DNA of 64,000 bases from Alphaproteobacteria bacterium (GTDB taxonomy: Bacteria; Pseudomonadota; Alphaproteobacteria; Sphingomonadales; Kordiimonadaceae), in contig JAJFIS010000022.1 in the NCBI GenBank assembly GCA_021774735.1, positions 1 to 64,000 on the forward strand, in the 5' to 3' direction. This document shows positions 54,185-62,479 of the stretch, piece by piece (within the stretch, counting starts at the first letter, position 1; each line of letters starts with the position of its first letter). Position numbers and translations under genes: made by a program. Under the pieces are notes generated by a model. It saw nothing but the letters and a program-made list of their open reading frames with translations, did not search any database and was not told the DNA's origin.

Positions 54185-55261
54185 TCATTTCCGGTCAGCA
54201 CGGCCACGGTGAAGGGTATCATCGTCATAAGCATCAACAATGCGCGCCACCAATGGGTGCCTAACAACATCTTTCGAGGTGAAGCGTGTTACAGCAACCC
54301 CTTCAACGCCCTGCAAAATATCGAGCGCATGGCTCAAGCCAGAGCGTGTACCGTGGGGTAAATCCACCTGACTTGGATCGCCGCATACCACCATTTGGCT
54401 ATTTTCACCAAATCGGGTCAGCAACATTTTCATCTGCATTGTGGTTGTGTTTTGTGCTTCATCCAATATAATATAGGCATTAGCAAGTGTGCGCCCACGC
54501 ATATAAGCAAGCGGCGCAATTTCGATCTGATTATTTGCCATGCGTTTATCGACCTGCTCAGCCGGCATCATATCATAAAGCGCGTCATAAAGTGGCCGCA
54601 GATAAGGATCGACTTTCTCTTTCAAATCGCCCGGCAAAAAGCCAAGGCTTTCCCCTGCTTCAACTGCAGGGCGTGACAGAATAATCCGCTCAACTTTGCC
54701 TGCCAGCATATTAGATACTGCCATGGCAACAGCCAGATAGGTCTTGCCCGTGCCTGCGGGACCAACCCCGAAGACCATATCTTCCCGCATGAGCTTAGCC
54801 ACATAATCAGCCTGCGCAGGGGACCGGGGTGTTACAATACGGTTGCGGGTGGTAATTTTTAACGGCTCTTCACCCACCTTAGGGCGTGGTTCACTCACGC
54901 GGTCCGCTAGCACATCAAGGGCTTGGGGAGCACCTGCGCCTTCTGCCATACGGATAATACCGTCCACATCACCAGTTTCTATCGGCTCTCCGCGCCGTGC
55001 CATGTCATAAAGGTCCACAAGTGCATGGCGGGCAATGTCTCGCCGGTCCTCGGCCCCTTCAATGGCGATACGGTTGCCGCGATTAACAAGCACCACACCC
55101 AATTGCTGCTCAATGCGGGCAAGGTTGCTATCATGCTGACCAAAAACGGATCCGAGCAATCTGTTATCTTCAAATTCTATGATTTGCCGTCCAACCCCTT
55201 TGGAGACGGGGGTTTCATTGGCGCGGGTTTTTATCTCTTTGGCTTTCGCGGGCGTAGACAA
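54185..55261 (-). CDS. phoH: PhoH-like ATPase
   Basis: A 358-residue PhoH/PhoL family ATPase. Walker A is GPAGTGKTYLAVAMA (middle of the chain), Walker B YIILDEAQNTT and then MVVCGDPSQVDLP. The N-terminal 130 residues carry a KH-like region typical for the phoH-ybeY pair. It is thought to act with YbeY in RNA metabolism. It lies 52 bp after miaB. Confidence 0.93.
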   Translation of the reverse strand: MSTPAKAKEIKTRANETPVSKGVGRQIIEFEDNRLLGSVFGQHDSNLARIEQQLGVVLVNRGNRIAIEGAEDRRDIARHALVDLYDMARRGEPIETGDVDGIIRMAEGAGAPQALDVLADRVSEPRPKVGEEPLKITTRNRIVTPRSPAQADYVAKLMREDMVFGVGPAGTGKTYLAVAMAVSNMLAGKVERIILSRPAVEAGESLGFLPGDLKEKVDPYLRPLYDALYDMMPAEQVDKRMANNQIEIAPLAYMRGRTLANAYIILDEAQNTTTMQMKMLLTRFGENSQMVVCGDPSQVDLPHGTRSGLSHALDILQGVEGVAVTRFTSKDVVRHPLVARIVDAYDDDTLHRGRADRK

Positions 55262-55313
55262 GCGGTATTTTCTCTCCGGTTATGGGGGCAGAGGTCACTA
55301 TGCCATTTGGCGT

Positions 55314-56693
55314 CTAGGCCACTTTGCCCTGAAGGCTATTTGGGCCACCACTGATGATTTCAACATCAACAAGCTTGCCCATGAGACCAGTGTATGGTGT
55401 GTGGGCGCTTTCGTCCAGTTTATCTTTCACATCAACATATACGGCTTGCAAGAATGGGCTGCGCCCCACCAATTGGTGCTCGAACTTACCCCGGCGCTCT
55501 AATAACACCGCCATTTTTTGGCCAACAGAGGCCGCATTAAAGGCGCTTTGTTGCTTGTTCAGTTCTGCTTGCAATTCAGCAAGCCGTGCGGCTTTAACGC
55601 TTTCGTCCACTTGGGTTTCCATCACGGAAGCTGGCGTTCCTGGGCGCGGGCTATATTTAAAGCTGTAGGCCTGCGCATATTGCACCTGCCTTACCAGTTC
55701 CATCGTTGCCTCAAAATCCGCATCGCTTTCGCCGGGGAAACCAACAATGAAATCTGAGCTCAGAGCAATATCTGGTCTCGCTGCGCGAAGCTCGACCACA
55801 AGCTCCATATAACGCTCCGCACTATGCTTACGGTTCATCGCGTCTAAGATAGCATTGGACCCACTTTGAATGGGTAAATGCAGGTAAGGCATCAGCTTGG
55901 CCACATCCCGGTGAGCGGCCAACAAGTCTGCATCCATATCTCGGGGGTGGCTAGTGGTATAACGAATGCGCTCAATACCAGCTATTTCTGCAACATGATG
56001 GATTAGGTCTGAAAGGGATACAATGCCGCCTTTGCCATTATCGCCGTGATAAGCATTAACATTTTGCCCAAGGAGCGTGACCTCAATAATGCCCGCATCG
56101 GCCATGCGCTTGGCTTCATCCATCAGGTCCCCAAGCGGGCGGCTAAATTCAGTTCCCCTTGTATAGGGCACCACGCAAAAGGTGCAAAACTTATCGCAAC
56201 CTTCTTGCACGGTCAAAAATGCTGCAGGCCCTTTGCCGCGCATATCCTTTGGCAGGTGATCAAACTTGGCTTCCACCGGAAAATCGGTATCCAGAACCCG
56301 TGACTTGCCAGTGCTCGCACGTTGTGTCTTAGATTCCTTCATCATAGCGGGTAAACGGTGGTATGTTTGCGGACCCAAAACCATATCAATCGTCGGGGCG
56401 CGGCGCATCATTTCTGCCCCTTCGGCTTGGGCTACACAGCCTGCCACAGCCAAATAGGTTTCCTTGCCGTCTTTCGTACGCTTTTCCCGAATTTGTCTTA
56501 AACGACCAATATCGCTATAAACTTTTTCTGCTGCTTTTTCCCGAATATGACAGGTGTTCAAAATCACCATATCTGCGTCATCAGGATTATCTGTAGCGCT
56601 ATAGCCTTCACCGTCCATTACATCAGACATGCGCTCACTGTCATAGACATTCATCTGACAGCCATATGTTTTGATGTAAAATTTCTTGCTCAT
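55314..56693 (-). CDS. miaB: tRNA-2-methylthio-N6-dimethylallyladenosine synthase (MiaB)
   Basis: A 459-residue radical-SAM methylthiotransferase. The N-terminal cluster site carries [28 protein letters not shown] and LAVAGCVAQ. The radical-SAM CxxxCxxC is in [15 protein letters not shown], and a C-terminal TRAM-like domain follows. It adds methylthio to i6A37 of tRNAs reading UNN codons. It is 107 bp downstream of the acyltransferase gene. Confidence 0.96.
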   Translation of the reverse strand: MSKKFYIKTYGCQMNVYDSERMSDVMDGEGYSATDNPDDADMVILNTCHIREKAAEKVYSDIGRLRQIREKRTKDGKETYLAVAGCVAQAEGAEMMRRAPTIDMVLGPQTYHRLPAMMKESKTQRASTGKSRVLDTDFPVEAKFDHLPKDMRGKGPAAFLTVQEGCDKFCTFCVVPYTRGTEFSRPLGDLMDEAKRMADAGIIEVTLLGQNVNAYHGDNGKGGIVSLSDLIHHVAEIAGIERIRYTTSHPRDMDADLLAAHRDVAKLMPYLHLPIQSGSNAILDAMNRKHSAERYMELVVELRAARPDIALSSDFIVGFPGESDADFEATMELVRQVQYAQAYSFKYSPRPGTPASVMETQVDESVKAARLAELQAELNKQQSAFNAASVGQKMAVLLERRGKFEHQLVGRSPFLQAVYVDVKDKLDESAHTPYTGLMGKLVDVEIISGGPNSLQGKVA

Positions 56694-56800
56694 GAAAGCG
56701 CTTTCTACTGATAGTGGCCGAATCTAAAAGGTGGAGGAAAATACCACCAAGGTCCACCAAGTCAAGACCAAGTCAAAAGCTATCGCCTAATGCTCAACTT

Positions 56801-57673
56801 TTACTGTCCATGCCTAGGCTGCGGGCCATGCTGATGCTCATCGCGGTGGGCACGTTCTAACCCTTCCTTCACTTTTAGCTCGCAGAAAGCTGCTAGTTCC
56901 TTTCGGCAGCCAAAATCTCGCAAATGAATGGGAGCATGGAGTTCCACCCGAACTTTTATGCGCCCACGCTGGAGCAATTGCACCAAATGCGGTGACAGTT
57001 CCATATCCCCTATCCAAGCGACCCATGGCTTTTGGCCGCGCACCAATGGAGCCCCATTTACGCCCACATAAGAAATAGTAATGGGCTGGACCAGCATATC
57101 ACCATCGTTTTCGGCCGCTTTTTCTGCCACGCCAAATAACGCAGATTTAAAGGGAATTACATGCTGGCCCCAAGTGGTGGTACTTTCAGGAAATAGAATA
57201 AGGCTATCCCCTTGAGCAACCCGGTCCGCCAGCTCATTTGTCGTTGTTCCCGTCGTATTGCGGCGAGCGCGGTCAACATAAATAGTTTTATGGAGGGAGG
57301 CAATTTTACCAATCACACCCCAAGTTTCGACCTCAGCTTTGGCGACAAAACTCGCACGGGGTAAATGGCCCCCTAAAACCAAAATATCAAGCCAACTGAT
57401 ATGGTTGCTAGCGTATAATACGGGGCCCTCAGCAAAGCCATGACCGGTAAATTCCACTTGCAGCCCTAGCATTCGAGTGACCGTTCGGTGCCATAGTGCT
57501 GCACCATTCCACCAAAAAGGCCATCGGATAAAGATTGCCAGCGCCTGCAAAGCTAATATGGGAGAAGAGACAAATAATATCCCGACCACCCTGAGATAAA
57601 TCAACCATCCTGCCGGTTTTCCATCTGGATCGGTGCCCTGTAAATCTACATTTTGGTCAGAAGCTTGGTCCAT
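56801..57673 (-). CDS. 1-acyl-sn-glycerol-3-phosphate acyltransferase family protein (PlsC-like)
   Basis: A 290-residue acyltransferase with an N-terminal helix (LIYLRVVGILFVSSPILALQ) and the PlsC H-x4-D motif in YASNHISWLDILVLG. Glycerol-phosphate-type FPESTTTWGQHVIPFKS follows, and the tail is His-rich (HRDEHQHGPQPRHGQ). It probably makes phosphatidic acid or acylates a related lipid. It follows fur by 11 bp in the usual alphaproteobacterial order. Confidence 0.9.
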   Translation of the reverse strand: MDQASDQNVDLQGTDPDGKPAGWLIYLRVVGILFVSSPILALQALAIFIRWPFWWNGAALWHRTVTRMLGLQVEFTGHGFAEGPVLYASNHISWLDILVLGGHLPRASFVAKAEVETWGVIGKIASLHKTIYVDRARRNTTGTTTNELADRVAQGDSLILFPESTTTWGQHVIPFKSALFGVAEKAAENDGDMLVQPITISYVGVNGAPLVRGQKPWVAWIGDMELSPHLVQLLQRGRIKVRVELHAPIHLRDFGCRKELAAFCELKVKEGLERAHRDEHQHGPQPRHGQ

Positions 57674-57684
57674 TGATGCTCCGC

Positions 57685-58113
57685 TTAATCTTCTTCTTTG
57701 TCAAGGGGTACACCGTATAGCTCCATCCGGTGATCAACCAGCTTGAAACCAAGCTTTTTAGCTATTTCTTCCTGCAGGGCTTCAATCGCATCATTATGAA
57801 ACTCCAGCACTTTGCCCGTTTCAATATCAATTAGATGGTCATGGTGTTCATCTGGCACCGGCTCATAGCGTGAGCGACCATCACGGAAATCATGCCGCTC
57901 TAGAATGCCCGCTTCTTCAAATAATCGCACGGTTCTATATACCGTAGCAATTGATATCTTAAAATCAATTTCCACCGCACGCTTATAAACTTCTTCAACG
58001 TCGGGATGATCTTGCGCGTCGGATAGTACCTTCGCAATAACACGCCGCTGATCAGTCATTCGCATGCCTTTGACTTGGCATAATTCTTCAATATTCGGAG
58101 TATTCTCTGGCAT
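57685..58113 (-). CDS. fur: Ferric uptake regulator family protein
   Basis: A 142-residue Fur-type winged-helix regulator. The N-terminal VKGMRMTDQRRVIAKVLSDA and DHPDVEEVYKRAVE form the DNA-binding part. HDFRDGRSRYEP and the metal-site DEHHDHLIDIETGKV follow. The usual C-terminal CxxC pairs are absent, as in many alphaproteobacterial Fur/Mur proteins. Gene order supports Fur; a manganese-responsive Mur role cannot be excluded. Confidence 0.88.
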   Translation of the reverse strand: MPENTPNIEELCQVKGMRMTDQRRVIAKVLSDAQDHPDVEEVYKRAVEIDFKISIATVYRTVRLFEEAGILERHDFRDGRSRYEPVPDEHHDHLIDIETGKVLEFHNDAIEALQEEIAKKLGFKLVDHRMELYGVPLDKEED

Positions 58114-58291
58114 TTTCTATCACATTTCTTTGGAAATATTTATCTTAAATCTACCATAAAACATTTTTCACCTAAAGTCCTATAGCCAAAGTCAAAATAA
58201 TAAAAAAAGCGGCAACCATTTCTGATCCCGCCCTGCTTTGCTTTCACTGATCCACTTAACTAGATCTAGTAATTTTTATCACCCTCAAAAA

Positions 58292-58711
58292 TTATTTCCG
58301 CTTTTTACGACCTGTGCGACCCAATCCGATTTTTTTGGCTAGCTCTTGTCTTTGCTTGGCATAATTTGGAGCGACCATAGGATAGTCACCTGCAAGGCCC
58401 CACCTTTCTCTATATTCTTCAGGCGTTAAATTATAATGTGTTTGTAGGTGACGCTTTAACATTTTCAACTTTTGGCCATCTTCAAGACAAATCAAAAAAT
58501 CAGGTGTGATTGACTTTTTAATCGAAACTGCAGGCTGTGGTTTAACGGCTTTACTTTGGGATTTAGTACTCAACCCTTCAATTGTTTCAAATACCTTTTC
58601 GATTAATTGTGGCATTTCTGAAACAGGAACCGGATTGTTAGCCACGTGAGAAGCAACAATATCAGCGGTTAGAGCCAATAGCTCTTCTCGGTTACTCATC
58701 GGATTATCCAT
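58292..58711 (-). CDS. mucR: MucR/Ros-family transcriptional regulator
   Basis: A 139-residue regulator starting MDNPMSNREELLALTADIVASH, with AGGAGC about 4 nt upstream of the ATG at 58711. The DNA-binding region reads DFLICLEDGQKLKMLKRHLQTHY, then LTPEEYRERWGLAGDYPMVA. The Ros zinc finger would be CxxC-H-H; here the second Cys is Asp (CLED), with His in KRHLQTH. Such one-Cys variants occur in many alphaproteobacterial homologues. MucR-type proteins control exopolysaccharide, motility and cell-cycle genes. Confidence 0.92.
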   Translation of the reverse strand: MDNPMSNREELLALTADIVASHVANNPVPVSEMPQLIEKVFETIEGLSTKSQSKAVKPQPAVSIKKSITPDFLICLEDGQKLKMLKRHLQTHYNLTPEEYRERWGLAGDYPMVAPNYAKQRQELAKKIGLGRTGRKKRK

Positions 58712-58866
58712 AGTTGCTCCTGCATGACTTTTAACGTGCAATATACAATACATCGTCCCCCACTACTCACAGGCGATATATGTAACCTACATAGGAATTG
58801 TAATAAAATTCAAGTAAATAAAATAAAGATTTAATAATTAATCATCAGTTTATGATTAATAAAGTG

Positions 58867-59355
58867 TTAATCATTTAATAATAAAGTGAAGATAAGTGCA
58901 TCAATTTTTATACCTTTTACAGTATTGAAGTAAGCTTTCCTCACACCTTTCTTTTGAAAGCCGTATCTATTGTATAAAGAAATTGCGTTGGTATTATCCG
59001 CACGAACCTCTAGATGAATAAGTCTACACCCCTTTTCCTTCAAGGCCTTAGCGGTTGTATCCAATAATATATAACCCACTCCTTTTGAGCGTTCTTCAGG
59101 TAAAACAGCAAGTGTTAGTATCTCTGCTTCATCTATTGTTTGGCTATAAAGAATAAATCCCAGTGGAATGTTCTCGCATATCGATATTTTTGAAGCAACT
59201 ATAGGAGTAGATAACAATTGTTTGAACTCTTGTGAAGCCCAGCCTCGCTCGCCTTGAGGTTCAAAAGCTTGCTGATGGATATGTGCGAGGACATTAAAAT
59301 GCTCTGGGCCACTATCTTTAACGGTTAAAGTGGGTAATTTTGATATAGCCATCAT
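58867..59355 (-). CDS. rimI: Ribosomal-protein-alanine acetyltransferase-like GNAT (RimI)
   Basis: A 162-residue GNAT enzyme with the acetyl-CoA loop LPEERSKGVGYILLDTTAK and LHLEVRADNTNAISLYNRYGFQKKGVRKAYF, close to RimI. It acetylates the N-terminus of S18 in other bacteria. It overlaps tsaB by 4 bp, the standard tsaB-rimI pairing. The gene is somewhat more AT-rich than tsaB. Confidence 0.88.
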   Translation of the reverse strand: MMAISKLPTLTVKDSGPEHFNVLAHIHQQAFEPQGERGWASQEFKQLLSTPIVASKISICENIPLGFILYSQTIDEAEILTLAVLPEERSKGVGYILLDTTAKALKEKGCRLIHLEVRADNTNAISLYNRYGFQKKGVRKAYFNTVKGIKIDALIFTLLLND

Positions 59356-60032
59356 TGGTATTGAAAAACGGGTTTGGCCCGTATGGCATCAGCCTCACGC
59401 ATATAAAGTGGCACCGCTTCGCCCTTCACTTGGCCAGCTGTTACCGCACGGCAAATAGCATCAGGGCTCATTTTTGCTTGTTGTATATTCAGCCCTAGAG
59501 CCGCTTCGGCCTCTGACAATGTTGCTCCTGGCAGAAATACTCCAACTATAGTCCCTGCTTGTGGCATATCACCAACTTCACTTTCAGCTAAAACCATTGT
59601 TATCACATCGCCAGAAGGCATCCAGCATCCATCCATAAGCTCAAAACTTTGCCACTGCAACAAACCACCACGAGCCGCGACACAAGCATGAAGCGGTTGA
59701 GGTAAGGTGGTGTCAGCCGATAGGGCCATCAAATCAAACACTGATATACCGTATAGAGATGCACCTGTTGCCAGTGCCAATCCTTGCGCCGCAGCTATAG
59801 CAACCCGCACTCCAGTAAAAGTGCCCGGCCCCGTGACACAAATAATTTCTGATAATTGCTCATAGACGACACCAGCTTCAGCCATTGTTTCCTCAACCAT
59901 TGGTAATAGCCTTTCAGCGTGCCCCCGGCCCAATGTTTCAGACATTCGTGCAATAACTTCTCCATCTCTGAAAATGTAAGCATTACAGTCGCTTAATGTT
60001 GTATCAAGAAATAATTGAGTCATAGGATTCAA
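59352..60032 (-). CDS. tsaB: tRNA threonylcarbamoyladenosine biosynthesis protein TsaB
   Basis: A 226-residue TsaB with LFLDTTLSDCNAYIF at the start, GHAERLLPMVEETM and ICVTGPGTFTGVRVAIAAAQGLA. It is the inactive partner that supports TsaD in making t6A37 of tRNA. It overlaps rutE-like and rimI by 4 bp each, so all three are translationally coupled. Confidence 0.94.
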   Translation of the reverse strand: MNPMTQLFLDTTLSDCNAYIFRDGEVIARMSETLGRGHAERLLPMVEETMAEAGVVYEQLSEIICVTGPGTFTGVRVAIAAAQGLALATGASLYGISVFDLMALSADTTLPQPLHACVAARGGLLQWQSFELMDGCWMPSGDVITMVLAESEVGDMPQAGTIVGVFLPGATLSEAEAALGLNIQQAKMSPDAICRAVTAGQVKGEAVPLYMREADAIRAKPVFQYQ

Positions 60033-60619
60033 AGCACACTTACGGCTTCGGCAAAGTCAAGCCGAGGACTGCGAGGGAAAATACCGTCACTGCTGCCATA
60101 ACCCAAAGCGCAAATGAAATTTGACTTTATTTGTGTGCCTTTAAAGAAGTCCGCGTCCACCGCTCCGTTATCAAAGCCTGACATAGGACCGCAGTCTAAG
60201 CCCAATGTCCGGGCCGCCAACATCAAATAAGCGCCTTGCAAAGTTCCGTTTCTAAAAGCTGTCATCTCAGCTACTTCTGGGTCCGCGAACCAGCTTGCTG
60301 CCGTTTGGTCATGGGGGAAAAGTTTGCTTAAATGATCTGCAAAAGCCAAATCATAGCCTATTATAACTGTTGCAGCTGAACTCAATATCTTGGGCTTATT
60401 GCTATCCATTACATGGCTGGCCAAGCGTGTTTTAGCAGCATCTGTAACATTAAACACAAATCGCGCCGGGGAGCAATTGGCACTGGTCGGCCCAAATTTC
60501 ATCAGATCATACAATTGCTGCCAAATACCATCCGGTACCTTTCTATCTGACCAGACATTAGCGGTTCTGGCCTCTATGAACAATTGGTCTTGAACGGCAC
60601 TGTCTAAAGAGTTTGCCAC
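60029..60619 (-). CDS. Nitroreductase family protein (RutE/malonic semialdehyde reductase type)
   Basis: A 196-residue FMN reductase. The chain shows FIEARTANVWSDRKVPDGIW, FGPTSANCSPARFVFN and LGLDCGPMSGFDN, which are hallmarks of the RutE/HadB group of the nitroreductase superfamily. RutE reduces malonic semialdehyde in pyrimidine breakdown; without other rut genes nearby the substrate is uncertain. It overlaps tsaB by 4 bp. Confidence 0.86.
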   Translation of the reverse strand: MANSLDSAVQDQLFIEARTANVWSDRKVPDGIWQQLYDLMKFGPTSANCSPARFVFNVTDAAKTRLASHVMDSNKPKILSSAATVIIGYDLAFADHLSKLFPHDQTAASWFADPEVAEMTAFRNGTLQGAYLMLAARTLGLDCGPMSGFDNGAVDADFFKGTQIKSNFICALGYGSSDGIFPRSPRLDFAEAVSVL

Positions 60620-60712
60620 GAGGTTTCTCCACTGAATAAAAATTCTAGCTCATTTTATACGTTTCTAAGTGGGCACTTGCCAGTTTTTTAAAACTGGGTC
60701 AAACTGCTTGTT

Positions 60713-61768
60713 ATGAACAGGCATCTTTTTACAGCATTTTGGACACTATTCTCTGCTTTAACCGCTGCGGTTATTTCCTATTCACCAAGCGTTTATGCTG
60801 AAGACACATCCGCTGTTGTGTTGGTTTATCACCGTTTTGGGGAAGACAGTATTCCTTCGACTAATATTCGCTTAGAACAATTTGGGGCGCAGCTGAAGTA
60901 TTTGGCGGAGAATGATTTTCAATTTTTGCCGCTAGACCAAATTATCACACGCTTGAAAAGTGGTCAGTCTGTGCCAACTAAAACCATCGCAATTACCGTT
61001 GATGACGCTTATCGCAGTGCCCTAATACAGGCTTGGCCAAGATTAAAGGCTGCGGGCATTCCGCTCACCCTGTTTGTTTCAACCGACCCTGTGGACGCTG
61101 GCACAAGGGGCTATATGAGCTGGGATGAAATTCGCCTGCTTCAGGCTGATGGCGTTTTAATTGCCCACCACGGAGCCGCCCACATCCATATGCCACATGC
61201 TGGCTTACAAGCCGCGAAAGCCGATATGGAGCGCGCCTCAGCTCGGTTTAAAGCAGAGCTGGGCATGGTACCTAAGTTATTTGCTTTTCCTTACGGCGAA
61301 TATAACCCCGCCTTAATGCAAATGATTGAAGACATGGGCTTTACAGCAGCTTTTGCACAGATATCTGGTGCCGCTGGCGCGTCCGGGCCCTTTTATGCCC
61401 TGCCACGTTTTCCGATAAATGAAAATTATGGCACCATGGACCGCTTTAAGCTGGTAGCTGCTACTAAGGCATTGCCGCTGCGAGATGTAATACCCAAAAG
61501 CCCGGTTATTGAGGCAGAGCATAATCCACCCCTGCTCGGCTTCACGGTTACAGATAGCAAAATATCGCTGAAAAATATGCAGTGCTACCCTAGCCACTTG
61601 GGCAAGGCGGCAAATCTTGTACAAGTTGGTGACAGCCGCTATGAAGTGCGCTTTGACAAGCCCTTTCCCAAAGGCCGCAACCGTATTAATTGCACAGCCC
61701 GTGACCGTGATGGCCGCTGGTTCTGGTTTGGCAAATTTTTCTTGGTCCCCGGCGGCAAGTTAGATTAA
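60713..61768 (+). CDS. Secreted polysaccharide deacetylase
   Basis: A 351-residue NodB-fold enzyme with a signal peptide (about residues 1-29, ending SPSVYAED). The metal-site TVDDAYRS (paired Asp) and HHGAAHIHMPHAG (two His) are intact, and a FAFPYGEYNP loop follows. A C-terminal beta domain of about 100 residues (CYPSHLGKAANLVQVGDSRYE, WFWFGKFFLVPGG) is extra to the catalytic core. It probably removes acetyl groups from an envelope or exported glycan. It is divergent from the rutE-like gene. Confidence 0.88.
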   Translation: MNRHLFTAFWTLFSALTAAVISYSPSVYAEDTSAVVLVYHRFGEDSIPSTNIRLEQFGAQLKYLAENDFQFLPLDQIITRLKSGQSVPTKTIAITVDDAYRSALIQAWPRLKAAGIPLTLFVSTDPVDAGTRGYMSWDEIRLLQADGVLIAHHGAAHIHMPHAGLQAAKADMERASARFKAELGMVPKLFAFPYGEYNPALMQMIEDMGFTAAFAQISGAAGASGPFYALPRFPINENYGTMDRFKLVAATKALPLRDVIPKSPVIEAEHNPPLLGFTVTDSKISLKNMQCYPSHLGKAANLVQVGDSRYEVRFDKPFPKGRNRINCTARDRDGRWFWFGKFFLVPGGKLD

Positions 61769-61785
61769 TCGTCACCTAAATGGAT

Positions 61786-62349
61786 TTATTCCACCGCCCG
61801 CACTTCGGTCACTTCAGGCACATAATATTTTAACAGATTTTCAATGCCATGCTTTAAAGTCATACTGCTGCTTGGACAACCCGCACAGGCCCCTTGCATT
61901 TTAAGGTAAACCACACCTTCTTTGAAACCATGATACACGATATCACCGCCATCTTGCGCCACAGCAGGCCGTACCTTCTGGTCTAGCAACTCTTTGATCT
62001 GGTGAACTATTTCTGGGTCCGCACCATCATCCTCATCGCCACCCGTTATAACGACGCCTTCTTCCAATATGGGGCTGCCCGTCATGAAAAACTGCATCAA
62101 GGCACCAAGTACGTCAGCCTTTAAATCTAGCCAATCAAGGTCTTGATCTTTTGTGACGGTAACAAAATCATAACCAATGAATACACCCGCCACGCCATTT
62201 ATGCCAAAAAGACCGCGCGCAAGCGGTGATTTTTCCGCTTCTTCAGATGTTGGAAAGTCCACCGAACCAGCCTCCAACATAACTTTGCCCGGCAAAAATT
62301 TTAAAGTTTCTGGGTTAGGGGTGATCTCGGTTTCTATAAACATGACCAT
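61786..62349 (-). CDS. NifU-like Fe-S scaffold protein (Nfu type)
   Basis: A 187-residue protein with an Nfu N-terminal domain (MFIETEITPNPETLKFLPG, SPLARGLFGINGVAGVFIG) and a C-terminal NifU domain (VRPAVAQDGGDIVYHGF, GACAGCPSSSMTLKHGIE). Cys155 and Cys158 form the CxxC that holds a [4Fe-4S] cluster between two subunits. It delivers clusters to target proteins. It converges with the deacetylase gene across 17 bp. Confidence 0.93.
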   Translation of the reverse strand: MVMFIETEITPNPETLKFLPGKVMLEAGSVDFPTSEEAEKSPLARGLFGINGVAGVFIGYDFVTVTKDQDLDWLDLKADVLGALMQFFMTGSPILEEGVVITGGDEDDGADPEIVHQIKELLDQKVRPAVAQDGGDIVYHGFKEGVVYLKMQGACAGCPSSSMTLKHGIENLLKYYVPEVTEVRAVE

Positions 62350-62479
62350 TTTCCTCTGAATTCAATTTCTACCCACTTATGTGGCGCTTTGGAGCCCATT
62401 CGTCAAGCCACATAACAATCATTTTTTTTCGCCCCTTCCCATAAAGGCCATAATTCGCGTAAGAATATAAGATAGTAAC